From an uncultured Poribacteria bacterium (GTDB taxonomy: Bacteria > Poribacteria > WGA-4E > PCPOR2b): a DNA stretch of 64,000 nucleotides. The DNA lies in NCBI GenBank assembly GCA_958296125.1, contig OY282444.1, positions 2,413,940 to 2,477,939 on the forward strand, given 5' to 3'. The position numbers and the translations under genes are program-made. The notes below the pieces were generated by a model that was given only the letters and a program-made list of their open reading frames with translations, made no database searches and was not told the origin of the DNA. Of the stretch, positions 36,079-45,554 are shown piece after piece. Every line of letters starts with the position of its first letter. The first letter of the stretch is position 1.

Positions 36079-36108
36079 AGTAGGGAACGTAGATCAGCGT
36101 TCCCTACT
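36079..36108. repeat. 11-bp perfect hairpin after the NHL gene
   Basis: AGTAGGGAACG (36079-36089) and CGTTCCCTACT (36098-36108) flank an eight-base loop, five bases past the NHL stop on the minus strand. No T-run follows, so termination is uncertain. Confidence 0.5.
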
Positions 36109-36112
36109 CAAG

Positions 36113-37108
36113 CTACTCTTGGTGGAGTGTCGGCGATCGTCTCGGGGGCCCGAACTCTAGCTCCGTTAGCGGAATGGCGTGCTTCTTGTAGACCTGCACC
36201 CGATAGGAGCAGTTGTCCGCTATAAACAGCAGCCCATCTCCGTTGATCGTCACCGAGGTCGGACGCCTCAACAATCTCTGTGGTTCAAGATTTGACATAT
36301 CCCGCAGACGATTGGGACTGGCGTTTGTCATCATATAATCGATCGCGGTCTCTGACAGAGTTGCGTCTCCTAGGAATTTTTCTACGTACCTCGGTTCGGA
36401 ATTGAACAGTTGGACGCGGTCGTTTCCACAGTCAGCCACGTAGATATCGCCGTGATCGTCCACCGCCACGCTGGTGGGTCTATTGAACTCGCCATCCTCG
36501 CAACCCGACTTGCCGAATGCGAAGATAAACTCGCCCTTAGCATTGAACTTCTGCACCCTGTCGTTGCGCCAGTCTACGACGTAAACGTCTCCCAGTTCAT
36601 CGACGGTTATGCCCCAAGGCATATTGAATTCGCCCTCTTGATCACCGTAGCTGCCCCACTTCGAGATAAACTCGCCAGCCTTGGTAAACTTCTGGACTCT
36701 GTGATTCATGCTATCAGCAACGTAGATATTCTCTTCGGCATCAAAGGCGATGCCCGCGGGTGCATTAAGTTGTCCATCTCCGTCGCCATACTCCCCCCAG
36801 GTGCCGAGGGACTCACCATCTGTGTTGATTGCTGCGATACAATGCTTCGCTTCGTCGGAGATGTAAAGATTCTCCTCACTGTCGGCAATAATTGCCACCC
36901 CCCACATAGCCACACCGCCAATTTCGCCCAAGTTATCCTCATCTACGGTGTATTTTCTAATCATCGATGCGTCGCCGTTTCGACACAAGATGTATAGGCG
37001 GTTTTCCTTTCCAAGCGCAACATCCACCGGAAAGTTGGTGTGTCGCCGCATACCGACAGTCTTGAAAAATGGGAATCCTGCGCGTAACAGTCCGTAAGGT
37101 CTACCCAT
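36113..37108 (-). CDS. NHL-repeat beta-propeller protein
   Basis: 331 residues with AGGAGGTGAATC before ATG 37108. At least four NHL-type blades are visible, with LNAPAGIAFDAEENIYVADS, FNMPWGITVDELGDVYVVDW and FNRPTSVAVDDHGDIYVADC as typical strands, each followed by N/D-x-R-VQKF. A propeller for protein or ligand binding. No signal peptide. The gene is in a minus-strand block with DUF1800 and DUF1501 genes and the giant surface protein, a combination common in planctomycete-like and poribacterial genomes. Confidence 0.85.
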   Translation of the reverse strand: MGRPYGLLRAGFPFFKTVGMRRHTNFPVDVALGKENRLYILCRNGDASMIRKYTVDEDNLGEIGGVAMWGVAIIADSEENLYISDEAKHCIAAINTDGESLGTWGEYGDGDGQLNAPAGIAFDAEENIYVADSMNHRVQKFTKAGEFISKWGSYGDQEGEFNMPWGITVDELGDVYVVDWRNDRVQKFNAKGEFIFAFGKSGCEDGEFNRPTSVAVDDHGDIYVADCGNDRVQLFNSEPRYVEKFLGDATLSETAIDYMMTNASPNRLRDMSNLEPQRLLRRPTSVTINGDGLLFIADNCSYRVQVYKKHAIPLTELEFGPPRRSPTLHQE

Positions 37109-37134
37109 GATTCACCTCCTAAAATTTGTGCGAG

Positions 37135-37209
37135 CGAGTGTGTGAGGGAGCGAGAAGGCACGTCCCGTTATCCCGTTTTCCCACGCCTCCTCATATACTC
37201 ACACACTCG
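37135..37209. repeat. Long-range 12-bp inverted repeat between DUF1501 and NHL genes
   Basis: CGAGTGTGTGAG (37135-37146) and CTCACACACTCG (37198-37209) are perfectly complementary with 51 bases between them. It lies between the DUF1501 stop and NHL start and could be a leader structure or a palindromic repeat. Confidence 0.55.
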
Positions 37210-37238
37210 CCCTCTCAAAGTTTCAGCTACTCAAAGTT

Positions 37239-38378
37239 TCACTTGCTACCAAAAGGATGGATCTGTTCAAATGTTCCATCCACGACTGGGGTGGGATCAA
37301 GTTTCAACCACTGCTCAAGGACTGTTGAGTATACGCCGCGGAAGTCTATCGTATGCTCAAGGTCCTCGCCGTTTGCCCATCGGGCGGGGTCAAGGGATGG
37401 ATACTCTGCGTATAACCCCCCTTGGACATGGTCACCGATGATGAATGCGCCACCTCCTGTGCCGTGGTCGGTGCCGCTGGCGTTGTCCCTGATGCGTCGT
37501 CCGAACTCTGAAAAGACGAGCATAACCACCTCGTCAGAGACGTTGTGGTCGCGCAAATCCTTGAAGAAATCGCGAATCGCTCCCGACAGCTCGGCGAGCA
37601 GCTTCGGATGCGACGGGACCTCATTTGCATGGTGGTCGTAACCGCCATGCTGCGTATAAAAGACCCTCGTTCCGAGGTCGGCAAGATGCACCCGCGCAAC
37701 GTCCCGCAAGCTCTTGGCGATTGGGTTGTCCCCATACTCAACTTCAGATGTATACATCGCTGGCGCTTTCTTTAGCGCGTCAGAACCTTTAATGACATCA
37801 AGGCCCGTTTGCGACAGGTAATCCATTACCATACCGGTGCCGATAGCAGGGCTGTACATTTCCTTGAATATCTCAAGGGCTTGGAGTCGCTGCGGGTCTG
37901 CCTCGATATCGGTCATCAACCCGTAGGTGTCAAGATTATCAATAGAGGTAGCCGGCACGCCGGAGAGGGCGAGGGCTCTCGGCAGCCCTTTGCCGAAGGA
38001 GACCCCCGTTAAGACGTTATCGCCATTGGGATCGAGTTCCCGGATGACTCTGCCGACCCACCCCTCCGTGCCAATTTCTATCGGTTCGCAAGTGTGCCAC
38101 ACGTCCATCGCTCGGAAATGGGAACGACTCGAATCGGGATAGCCGATGCCCTGAACAATGGCTACGTCGCCTTGGTCATACATATCCTTGAGCGGCTCAG
38201 TATTTGGATTCCAGGCTAAAGTATCGTTGAGCGGGAGGCCTTCTTCCTCCTTGAGCCCTACCACTGGCCGTGAATCGTAGTATACGCCCGCGGTATAGGG
38301 AATGATTGTGTTCATGAAGTCGTTGCCACCCTTCAGTTCGACAACGACGAGGACCGGATCTTTCTTACTGACAGCCAT
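37239..38378 (-). CDS. DUF1501 family protein
   Basis: 379 residues. LVVVELKGGNDFMNTIIPYT, YPDSSRSHFRAMDVWHT, and LVFSEFGRRIRDN with GTDHGTGGGAFIIG are typical of DUF1501 proteins, which belong to the alkaline phosphatase-like/sulfatase superfamily. It lacks the usual twin-arginine signal, perhaps because this copy is cytosolic. Paired with the DUF1800 gene 81 bases upstream, the usual partner. Exact role unknown. Confidence 0.9.
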   Translation of the reverse strand: MAVSKKDPVLVVVELKGGNDFMNTIIPYTAGVYYDSRPVVGLKEEEGLPLNDTLAWNPNTEPLKDMYDQGDVAIVQGIGYPDSSRSHFRAMDVWHTCEPIEIGTEGWVGRVIRELDPNGDNVLTGVSFGKGLPRALALSGVPATSIDNLDTYGLMTDIEADPQRLQALEIFKEMYSPAIGTGMVMDYLSQTGLDVIKGSDALKKAPAMYTSEVEYGDNPIAKSLRDVARVHLADLGTRVFYTQHGGYDHHANEVPSHPKLLAELSGAIRDFFKDLRDHNVSDEVVMLVFSEFGRRIRDNASGTDHGTGGGAFIIGDHVQGGLYAEYPSLDPARWANGEDLEHTIDFRGVYSTVLEQWLKLDPTPVVDGTFEQIHPFGSK

Positions 38379-38459
38379 GTGCCTTACTCCTTCCCCGCAG
38401 GAAATGTGGCCCTGCGGCGTATAGAACCTGAAACGTGATGCGTGAAAACAATTACCAAA

Positions 38460-39848
38460 TTAGGCAAACTGATACTCTCTCGAAGATACAATCAACTGTA
38501 GCATACGCACCACTCGAGCGTTGTTCTCTTCTTCAGCGTCGTCAGCCCCTATGTTGAGGTCGCCCTGAGATGCTGCAAGCCGGGTCAAAGACTCGCGTGT
38601 CATTTCACCGACATCTAGCGGCCCCACTAGTTCGAGACATCTATCCACAAACTCGTCGGGAGATAGTGGGCTGCCATCCGCTTTAAGCCGACTGATGATT
38701 TGCTCAATCCCCGGCTTTTGGGGATCGCTGACCTCACCAACAGAAAAGTTAATGCGCTCGGTAAGCGTACCGCCATCAATCCATTCTTTACCGGTGTGCC
38801 AACCTTCTACCGTCGGGGGATTCAATAACTCCTGCCCCATCAAAGTGGTGGCTCCCGGATATTTCCCCATGCCCAGTTCGGGCTGCTGATAAGTCCCTAC
38901 CAGCTTCACGATACCTGTGACAAGCTCTGTAGGACTCTTAACCTTTTTGAATCGGGCTTCCTTGAAGAAATCGGAGTTGAAGAGCGTTCTGAGTATGTGG
39001 CGCATATTCCCATCCGACTCCAAGAAAGCGTTAGACAGCGTATCAATCGCGTCCGGGTCTTGTGGAGGGGTCACGTTCCAAGACGGGACCTGCGGTTCGT
39101 CGGCGACAAAGAAGTTGTAAAGGTGTCTAGATATGAACTTCGCGCAGGAAGGCTGCTTTACGATGATGTCGATTATATCATCACCGTTAAGATTCCCTGT
39201 ATGCCCCAAGAACGTCTTTTCGCCATTATCGTGTTCCTCTTCAATGAACACGAAGTGTGCAGGGTAGTAACCTTGCGGGTATAAGGGCGGCGGCTGGGTG
39301 AATGTCCATCCTGTAAAGGCGCGGGAACAATCCTTAATATCGTCCTCTGTGTAATTACCGACACCCATTGAGAACAGTTCTAATAACTCCCTGCCGTAGT
39401 TCTCATTCGGTTCACCTTTCCGATTCTCGTTATTGTCAAGCCAGAAAATCATCGCTGGGTCTTTCGATAGCGCGAGCAGAATCTCTCGCATATTTGAAAG
39501 CCCTACGCGCCGGAACGTATCAATCTGGAGGGCAGAAGCGAGAATATGCTGATTTTTCCCAACACCGGTGGCGAACACATGGTGCCAGAAAAGTGCCATT
39601 TTTTCTTCGAGCGGGCGTGGACTATTAATCATACGAAACATCCACGTTGTCCTATATCCACCCTCAGAGCCGCCGAAGTAACGATCCAAAATATCCTCGT
39701 CAACCGGCGGGCAACGTTCTAGCTCTACTAAGTCTTCAACAACATTTTCGTAGCCCTTCTTGACGTATTCCTCTAACTCTGTTAAGGTTGTGCCAAACCC
39801 TGCACGACGCATCAGATGGGCGGTTAAAGCAACATCGGCATTCGACAT
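38460..39848 (-). CDS. DUF1800 family protein
   Basis: 462 residues with AAGGAGGAGAAA before ATG 39848. Typical patterns are HLMRRAGFGTTLTELEEYV near the start, FWLDNNENRKGEPNENYGRE, LLELFSMGVGNYTEDDIK, and NPPTVEGWHTGKEWIDGGTL. DUF1800 proteins almost always sit beside DUF1501 genes, as here; their function is unknown. It starts a minus-strand block that runs to 30270. Confidence 0.9.
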   Translation of the reverse strand: MSNADVALTAHLMRRAGFGTTLTELEEYVKKGYENVVEDLVELERCPPVDEDILDRYFGGSEGGYRTTWMFRMINSPRPLEEKMALFWHHVFATGVGKNQHILASALQIDTFRRVGLSNMREILLALSKDPAMIFWLDNNENRKGEPNENYGRELLELFSMGVGNYTEDDIKDCSRAFTGWTFTQPPPLYPQGYYPAHFVFIEEEHDNGEKTFLGHTGNLNGDDIIDIIVKQPSCAKFISRHLYNFFVADEPQVPSWNVTPPQDPDAIDTLSNAFLESDGNMRHILRTLFNSDFFKEARFKKVKSPTELVTGIVKLVGTYQQPELGMGKYPGATTLMGQELLNPPTVEGWHTGKEWIDGGTLTERINFSVGEVSDPQKPGIEQIISRLKADGSPLSPDEFVDRCLELVGPLDVGEMTRESLTRLAASQGDLNIGADDAEEENNARVVRMLQLIVSSREYQFA

Positions 39849-40220
39849 TTTCTCCTCCTTTGATTGACGAAAAATTATCGCCCAAAAACACTAAGACTTT
39901 AGATAAAATCCATCCTGTGACACACTCCCATACTCAAGCGTGGAATGCTTACCCCGGCTCAGTAGGGGGGCTAGCAAGCCCTGGTCTGAGCAGCGGGACA
40001 ACGAAATCTGCTCTTGGATGACAGCCTCGGATCTCAACCTTGGTGACTTCGGATGATGATGTCCAATCAGATACTTTTTCATCGTATCACAGTTGCCAAA
40101 AGCTGTCAACCCTTTTCTCATATTTATTTAGGGCTATTTAGCAGGGCAACCTCTCATTTGTGGTGACAAAAATTTTGTTTTTCGTTCCAATAGTCATAGT
40201 AAGATCCTTTCTTTCACCTA
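39849..40220. other. Intergenic region between two minus-strand genes
   Basis: It must hold the promoter of the DUF1800 block and the 3' end of the unit that contains birA. Small open frames here lack ribosome-binding sites. No RNA gene or strong terminator was seen. Confidence 0.4.
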
Positions 40221-41021
40221 CTAATCTGTCGGCGTTTCCGGTCCGGTTTGGATGACCTCCCCAACCAGAAATCTCCGCCGTTTTCCATTCATATCTCTGA
40301 GCAGCAGTCCACCCCCCTGATCAATCGCTTCGGCTTGACCGCGAAAGACGCGATCAGCCATCTGAATCTGGACCCAATCGTCAGAGCGGTATAATAGCCT
40401 GTTAGCGGTTGCGATAATCGAAGCAGTTTCACCATGTTTCAAGCGCAGGTAGTTTTCTTCAAGCCGATGCAGAATAGCTTGGAGGAGGGAGACGCGGGAG
40501 ATTTCCCGGTTGCTTTCCATCTGCAAAGAGGTAGCGGAAGCGCGAAGTTCCTTCGGCAAGGCTGCCCATGTCGTATTGACGTTGACCCCGAATCCCATGA
40601 CGAAAAACGGCTGCCGATGTCGGTCATATTCCAACTCCATCAAGACACCGCTCACCTTTTTCCCGCGAATCAACACATCGTTGGGCCACTTAATCTGCGT
40701 CGAAAGATTTGTCAACTCGTTGATTGCGATTGCGATGGCGACCGCACCGATGAGGTTGGGTAAACCGACCTGATGAGCGCGGAGCCGATGCCGCAGGATG
40801 ACCGATGCAAGAATGCTGGATCCGGGAGGAGCCAGCCACCTTCTGCCGTGTCGTCCCCGTCCTTGGGTTTGGCTCTCCGCTAAGATAAGTGCCCCCTCCT
40901 GCGCTCCATCAATACCATATTGGCGCGCCAAATCGTTCGTTGAGCTCACCTGATTGTAGATTTGGATCTGCCGCCCGATGGTTTGATTTTGCAGCCCGGA
41001 TAGAATGTCGTCGGTTGTCAT
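40221..41021 (-). CDS. birA: Biotin--[acetyl-CoA-carboxylase] ligase
   Basis: 266 residues without the N-terminal DNA-binding domain of the E. coli type, so this is a monofunctional ligase. Key motifs: STNDLARQYG, AESQTQGRGRHGRRW (ATP/biotinyl-AMP loop), IKWPNDVLIRGKKVSGVL with the catalytic Lys, and GFGVNVN. It attaches biotin to carboxylases. Divergent from ackA with 275 bases between them. Confidence 0.93.
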   Translation of the reverse strand: MTTDDILSGLQNQTIGRQIQIYNQVSSTNDLARQYGIDGAQEGALILAESQTQGRGRHGRRWLAPPGSSILASVILRHRLRAHQVGLPNLIGAVAIAIAINELTNLSTQIKWPNDVLIRGKKVSGVLMELEYDRHRQPFFVMGFGVNVNTTWAALPKELRASATSLQMESNREISRVSLLQAILHRLEENYLRLKHGETASIIATANRLLYRSDDWVQIQMADRVFRGQAEAIDQGGGLLLRDMNGKRRRFLVGEVIQTGPETPTD

Positions 41022-41169
41022 TATGAGTGTTCATAGTATCACGCCCATACCTAACGTGTCAACGCCTAACTTCGATTGGAAAATCTGGAAAATCCCCTTA
41101 CCAAATCCAACAAAGCGTCTATATGGATTACACAGATTGAGTAGGCAAGGATATATCAAATCTTTTCGC

Positions 41170-41198
41170 TTGACTTTGCGTTATTGTTATCCTAAAAT
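41170..41198 (+). promoter_or_regulatory. Sigma-70-type promoter for ackA
   Basis: TTGACT (41170-41175) and TAAAAT (41193-41198), 17 bases apart, each match five of six consensus bases. Transcription would start about 90 bases before the ackA ATG, leaving a leader with no further obvious structure. Confidence 0.65.
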
Positions 41199-41296
41199 TG
41201 CCCCGATGAACGTTGTAGTTTGCGAGCAGCTGTCTGAATCTCGATCTGATCGGGATACTTCAATCACCCATTGCCTACGACATATCACGCTGGCCC

Positions 41297-42505
41297 ATGC
41301 CTATAATACTCACAATCAACGCCGGAAGCTCCTCTGTTAAGTTCCAATGCTTTGAGATGACGGACGAAGTGTGTTTAGCAAAGGGGCAAGTCGATCGATT
41401 GGGTTCTCCATCCCCGAATCTTTTCTATAAGCGGCATGATAGCGTTACACATCAAACCAACGTTCCACCAGTGGAGTATGAGACCGTTTTCCACTCGATC
41501 TTTGAGATACTTCTCAACATAGAAAAGGGCATCCTCCAAAATCTCAATGACATTGCCGCCGTTGGACATCGTGTCGTCCACGGAGGGAGCCGCTTCGCCG
41601 AATCCGCATTAATTACGCCCAAAGTTGAAACGGCGATTGATCAGTGCATTCCCCTTGCTCCACTGCACAACCCGTATAACTTAGGTGGCATCCATGCCTG
41701 TCGTCAAGCACTGCCAAACGCTACACACGTCGCTGTATTCGATACAGCATTCCACCAAACGATGCCGGATTATGCCTATATGTATGCACTTCCTTACTCG
41801 CTTTATGAGCAGCACGGTATTCGGCGATACGGCTTTCACGGCACATCGCACCGATATGTCTCAATGCGAGCAGCAGAAATCCTCGGACACCCGCTAACCT
41901 CGCTCAAGCTGATTACCTGCCACCTTGGAAATGGGTGTAGTCTTACAGCGGTCAATCAGGGAAGGTCGGTTGATACTAGCATGGGATTAACGCCACTCGA
42001 AGGCTTAATGATGGGGACCCGCTCTGGCGACATTGACCCCGCGATTATCTTTCACCTGATGGAGGAAGGACAGATGCCCGCGGCCGCGATTAATCAGATG
42101 CTCAACCGTGAGAGCGGTTTGCTTGGTATTTCAGGAATCGCGTCAGATGTCCGAGACCTGTTCCGGGCTGTTTCGGAAGGCAATCCAATGGCGGCACTGG
42201 CACTAAAGATGTTCTCCTATCGCGTGAGACAATATATTGGAAAATATGCGGCGGTTCTCGGCGGTTTGGACGCACTGATTTTCACCGCAGGGATTGGCGA
42301 AAACGCCCCGTCCATCCGTGCCACAATCTGCGAGAAACTTGGATTTCTGGGAATCCACCTTGACGAAGAGAAGAATCGGTCAGACGAGATGGAAAAGGTA
42401 ATTCATCAAGCAGACGCTCCGGTAAAGCTGCTTGTCATACCAACCAACGAAGAGTTGATGATTGCCCGCGATACCTTGCGTCTCATTGAAGGTTCAGGAA
42501 CATAA
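41297..42505 (+). CDS. ackA: Acetate kinase
   Basis: 402 residues, the usual length. INAGSSSVKFQCFE at the start (phosphate-binding), VGHRVVHGG, FHGTSHRYVS, CHLGNGCSLTAV and TPLEGLMMGTRSGDIDP are all in order, as in acetate kinases of the ASKHA superfamily. It converts acetyl phosphate and ADP to acetate and ATP and back. No phosphate acetyltransferase gene is beside it. Confidence 0.96.
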   Translation: MPIILTINAGSSSVKFQCFEMTDEVCLAKGQVDRLGSPSPNLFYKRHDSVTHQTNVPPVEYETVFHSIFEILLNIEKGILQNLNDIAAVGHRVVHGGSRFAESALITPKVETAIDQCIPLAPLHNPYNLGGIHACRQALPNATHVAVFDTAFHQTMPDYAYMYALPYSLYEQHGIRRYGFHGTSHRYVSMRAAEILGHPLTSLKLITCHLGNGCSLTAVNQGRSVDTSMGLTPLEGLMMGTRSGDIDPAIIFHLMEEGQMPAAAINQMLNRESGLLGISGIASDVRDLFRAVSEGNPMAALALKMFSYRVRQYIGKYAAVLGGLDALIFTAGIGENAPSIRATICEKLGFLGIHLDEEKNRSDEMEKVIHQADAPVKLLVIPTNEELMIARDTLRLIEGSGT

Positions 42506-42589
42506 CAAATAACGCTCTCCTCCGAACTTTGATAAAATAACTAGATAGTTGAGCGACTTAAATAACCCCAAACGATGAAGGAGATTTCT

Positions 42590-43450
42590 ATGAAAATTGG
42601 TTTACGTATACCGGGCACAGCGCGCGAGCTGCCCTTTGATGAGTTTTGTCGTTGGTGTGTAGATAACGGTTTTGACGCTGTCGATATAAGTAGCGTCACG
42701 CCCGAAATTGTGGGGACAGCAAGGGACGCTGGATTGGTCATTGGCACGGCGGACCTGCCGGGCACTAATGACCTGTTAAGCGTTGATAAATCTAAGCAAG
42801 AAGCGGGGGCAGCAGCGGCAAAAGCCGCCATCCAAGCTGCAGTCGATAACAATGTCTATCTCATGTTTTGTGTTTTCGTGCCGGCAGATCCAACCCTTGG
42901 ACGGGCGACAGCCTTCGACCTGTGGAAGGAAACTGTCCCACCAATCGCAGAATTTGCCGCGGATAATGGGGTTACAATCTCCGTTGAAGGTTACCCAGGT
43001 CCCTCGCCCCATTGTCCCGCGCTCGGTTGCACTCCTGAGACGCTGCGAGCGATGTTCGCGGAGTGCCCGAGAGGACTCGGCGTAAATTATGATCCATCAC
43101 ATTTAGTCCGCATCGGCATTGATTACCTGCGGATGCTCAATGAATTTGCCGCGCACGTCGTGCATGTCCACGGCAAGGATACCGATTTTGATCAGGAGGC
43201 ACTCTACCTCCACGGCAACTTGGGACCAAGTTTCCACGCTCCACGCGGTTTTGGTGAGGATTGGTGGAGATATACCATCCCCGGCGATGGTGTCGTCGAT
43301 TGGCTCAAGGTTACTCAACGACTTGAGGACGAAGGGTTTGACGGGATTGTCAGCGTTGAGCTCGAAGACTACCGTTACTGGAAGACTTGGGAGGCAGAAG
43401 CCGATGGGCTCAAGCGTTCACGAGACTACCTCGCACAGTATGTGCGGTAG
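42590..43450 (+). CDS. Sugar phosphate isomerase/epimerase
   Basis: 286 residues from ATG 42590; the upstream in-frame ATG 42575 lies within the ribosome-binding site AAGGAGAT and is not the start. TIM-barrel pattern with MKIGLRIPGT, DNGVTISVEGYPGPSP, GVNYDPSHLVRIGIDYL and VVHVHGKDTDFD, in which Glu, Asp and His are the metal-ligand candidates. Second of three isomerases of this superfamily in the window. Substrate unknown. Confidence 0.9.
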   Translation: MKIGLRIPGTARELPFDEFCRWCVDNGFDAVDISSVTPEIVGTARDAGLVIGTADLPGTNDLLSVDKSKQEAGAAAAKAAIQAAVDNNVYLMFCVFVPADPTLGRATAFDLWKETVPPIAEFAADNGVTISVEGYPGPSPHCPALGCTPETLRAMFAECPRGLGVNYDPSHLVRIGIDYLRMLNEFAAHVVHVHGKDTDFDQEALYLHGNLGPSFHAPRGFGEDWWRYTIPGDGVVDWLKVTQRLEDEGFDGIVSVELEDYRYWKTWEAEADGLKRSRDYLAQYVR

Positions 43451-43544
43451 GACCCTGTGAAACGAATGAGGGGTGTTCTAATAAGCGTTCGTTGATATGC
43501 CCCAGATGGCCATCGGTAACAGCACGGAAGAAAGGAAGAATACA

Positions 43545-44663
43545 ATGATCATCGACTCCCACGCATACTGCTTTGAGCCGGCGGATAGCCCCCGCGGATA
43601 CGCTAGCAGTGAAGAACATCTCAAGTGGGTGCAGGTATCGCATGCAGCGCATCACCAGCCGGCGTTTCGGATTCGAGACCGCGCCCCCGGTCCCTCAGCT
43701 GTTCTTGCCCCCGACGGACGTAGCGATTTATCCAACCTTCCCGATGTGCGATTTCGGATTAACCACCCGCGCGGTAGAGTGGTCTGGAACTACGAAGGCG
43801 AGGAGTACACCAAACACTACTATCCACCGAATCTGCGAAGCTGTGAATTCACGCCTTTCAGCTTGAACTGCGAGATGGATTATGCAGATGTGGACATGGC
43901 ACTGCTCCACACGAACCCGATGCTGGGGCGGGATAGTACCTATCAGGCGGAATGTGTGCAGCGGTTTCCAGACCGTCTCCGCTCAATGACGCATGTTGAT
44001 GAGTGGCGGATCCGCGATGAGATGGAGACCGTCATTGATGAAGTTACCACTGCTATCACCGTGCACGGCTTGCACGCTATCAAGTTCAATCCGTTAACCT
44101 ACCTCGTGAGCCCCGACCCTTGGGATGATGGTGTCTACCGACCATTCTGGGAGGCAGTTACCGCCCTCAATGTTCCCATATTCTTCACGATGGGCACGGG
44201 CCCAGAGGCAGAGCACCGCACCCTTTCCAATGCCGAACAGCGAGCGGGCTATCTGAACGAACTGCGCCTCCTGATGCGATGGATGGAGCGTTACCCGGGG
44301 GTTACTTGTAGTATTACCCACGGCTTCCCTTGGCGCGCATTTCTGGACGGGGACCACATCACGCTGCCAGAAGCCATCTGGGAGCCGTTCCAAAGTCCGA
44401 ATCTCAACCTAGAAGTGTGTTTTCCTATCCGACTCGGCGACATCTTCGATTATCCCTATCAAGAGGTCTGGCACACCCTCGAAGCGATGGTTGAGCACAT
44501 CGGCGCAGATCACCTGCTTTGGGGAACGGATATGCCGTTCCAAAACCGTTTTTGCACATACCGCCAGTCTCGCCACTGGATTGAGAAATACTGTAGCTTC
44601 CTGACCCCCGATGATTTGGCGATGATCATGGGCGGCACTGTTGCACGTATCCTCGAGCTTTGA
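43545..44663 (+). CDS. Amidohydrolase family protein (amidohydrolase-2/TIM-barrel hydrolase)
   Basis: 372 residues from ATG 43545 behind AGGAAG; an in-frame ATG at 43497 lacks a site. IIDSHAYCFEP replaces the usual DxHxH, with only one His. HAIKFNPLTYL, TCSITHGFPW and HLLWGTDMPFQNRF at the C-terminus (Asp of the active site) are typical of the amidohydrolase-2 branch. It probably hydrolyses or decarboxylates a small aromatic or sugar acid. Follows the isomerase gene after about 95 bases, so a shared pathway is possible. Confidence 0.83.
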   Translation: MIIDSHAYCFEPADSPRGYASSEEHLKWVQVSHAAHHQPAFRIRDRAPGPSAVLAPDGRSDLSNLPDVRFRINHPRGRVVWNYEGEEYTKHYYPPNLRSCEFTPFSLNCEMDYADVDMALLHTNPMLGRDSTYQAECVQRFPDRLRSMTHVDEWRIRDEMETVIDEVTTAITVHGLHAIKFNPLTYLVSPDPWDDGVYRPFWEAVTALNVPIFFTMGTGPEAEHRTLSNAEQRAGYLNELRLLMRWMERYPGVTCSITHGFPWRAFLDGDHITLPEAIWEPFQSPNLNLEVCFPIRLGDIFDYPYQEVWHTLEAMVEHIGADHLLWGTDMPFQNRFCTYRQSRHWIEKYCSFLTPDDLAMIMGGTVARILEL

Positions 44664-44757
44664 AGCCTGAACCCGATGAACTACATGAGCCAATTTGGTT
44701 TCGGTGTTTGCCAAGGTTCGTATAATCCTTGACATTTTTTAATCACTTTAATTATAA

Positions 44758-44951
44758 TAGGACTTACGCACTTCAGTTTGTAGTCGCGCAATTCAACCCG
44801 CGTTCGGACGGGCGATAAATCGCCGAACTACCCCCCTGAACCTCCTTGATAGGGGGGGATGTCAAAGGGGACCCCAACCCCCCGGCCTGCTCTCGGCACG
44901 GAGCTCCCTTGACAGGGGATTGGCTTTGAGCGTTCAACTGCGTAAGTCCTA
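44758..44951. mobile_element. MITE-like element with 14-bp perfect terminal inverted repeats
   Basis: ATAGGACTTACGCA (44757-44770) and TGCGTAAGTCCTAT (44939-44952) are exact reverse complements about 170 bases apart. If the element begins at GGACTT, TA flanks both ends, the target-site duplication of the IS630/Tc1-mariner group. The inside has no open frame, but has short palindromes (GGCGATAAATCGCC) and C/G-rich runs. It lies in the intergenic gap between the amidohydrolase and rhodanese genes. Confidence 0.72.
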
Positions 44952-45036
44952 TATAATTGGGAAATTATTATTTTGCGAGAAGCAGCACTCATCATTTTAA
45001 ATTCATACTATATGACAATAGGCAAGGAGAGAGCCG

Positions 45037-45492
45037 ATGCTGAACATTATTAAAAAAGCACTACAAGAGCTCTTCAATAGGAACACAAATAGGAACACAG
45101 CCCCCTCGGTCAAAAGAGGTTTGCCCCGAGCCGCACCCAGTGCCGAAGAAGCAATTATCCCTTTTAATCCTGCTGAACATGCCCTCCAACCTCAGCACCT
45201 CAAGCGATTGATAGATAACGGTCACGATATTATTTTATTAGATGTGCGTGAAGCGTGGGAATACGAAATCGTCCATCTTAAAAATGCAAAGCAGATTCCC
45301 CTAAGAAAGCTACCGCAACAGGCATCTTTACTGAACCCCTACGCCGAAATCATTGTTTACTGCCATAAAGGGATGCGCAGTCTAGATGCGGTGCATCTGC
45401 TACAACAACTTGGATTCAAGCGAGTTAAAAGTTTGGTTGGCGGTATCGATCGGTGGGCAAGGGAATTTGACACCAAACTTCAGCGATATTAA
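45037..45492 (+). CDS. Rhodanese-like domain protein
   Basis: 151 residues. A basic, low-complexity N-terminus (about 1-55) precedes a single rhodanese domain: IILLDVREAWEYEIVHLKNA, then IIVYCHKGMRS with the active-site Cys, and GFKRVKSLVGGIDRWAREFD. Rhodanese domains carry sulfur as a Cys persulfide or act as phosphatase-like modules. AAGGAGAGAG precedes the ATG. No sulfur-transfer genes adjoin it. Confidence 0.93.
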   Translation: MLNIIKKALQELFNRNTNRNTAPSVKRGLPRAAPSAEEAIIPFNPAEHALQPQHLKRLIDNGHDIILLDVREAWEYEIVHLKNAKQIPLRKLPQQASLLNPYAEIIVYCHKGMRSLDAVHLLQQLGFKRVKSLVGGIDRWAREFDTKLQRY

Positions 45493-45554
45493 CTCAAGCA
45501 GATAGTAGTAGGCATACTCCGTATACCGTAACCTCTGAACCGACAATGAACTTC

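Noticed and set aside
36079-36108. Hairpin as a true rho-independent terminator of the NHL gene
   Set aside because: Stem is strong but no T-run follows on either strand, so it is listed only as an inverted repeat.
36410-36997. 195-codon plus-strand frame opposite the NHL gene
   Set aside because: Shadow of repeated NHL blades on the other strand; no independent support.
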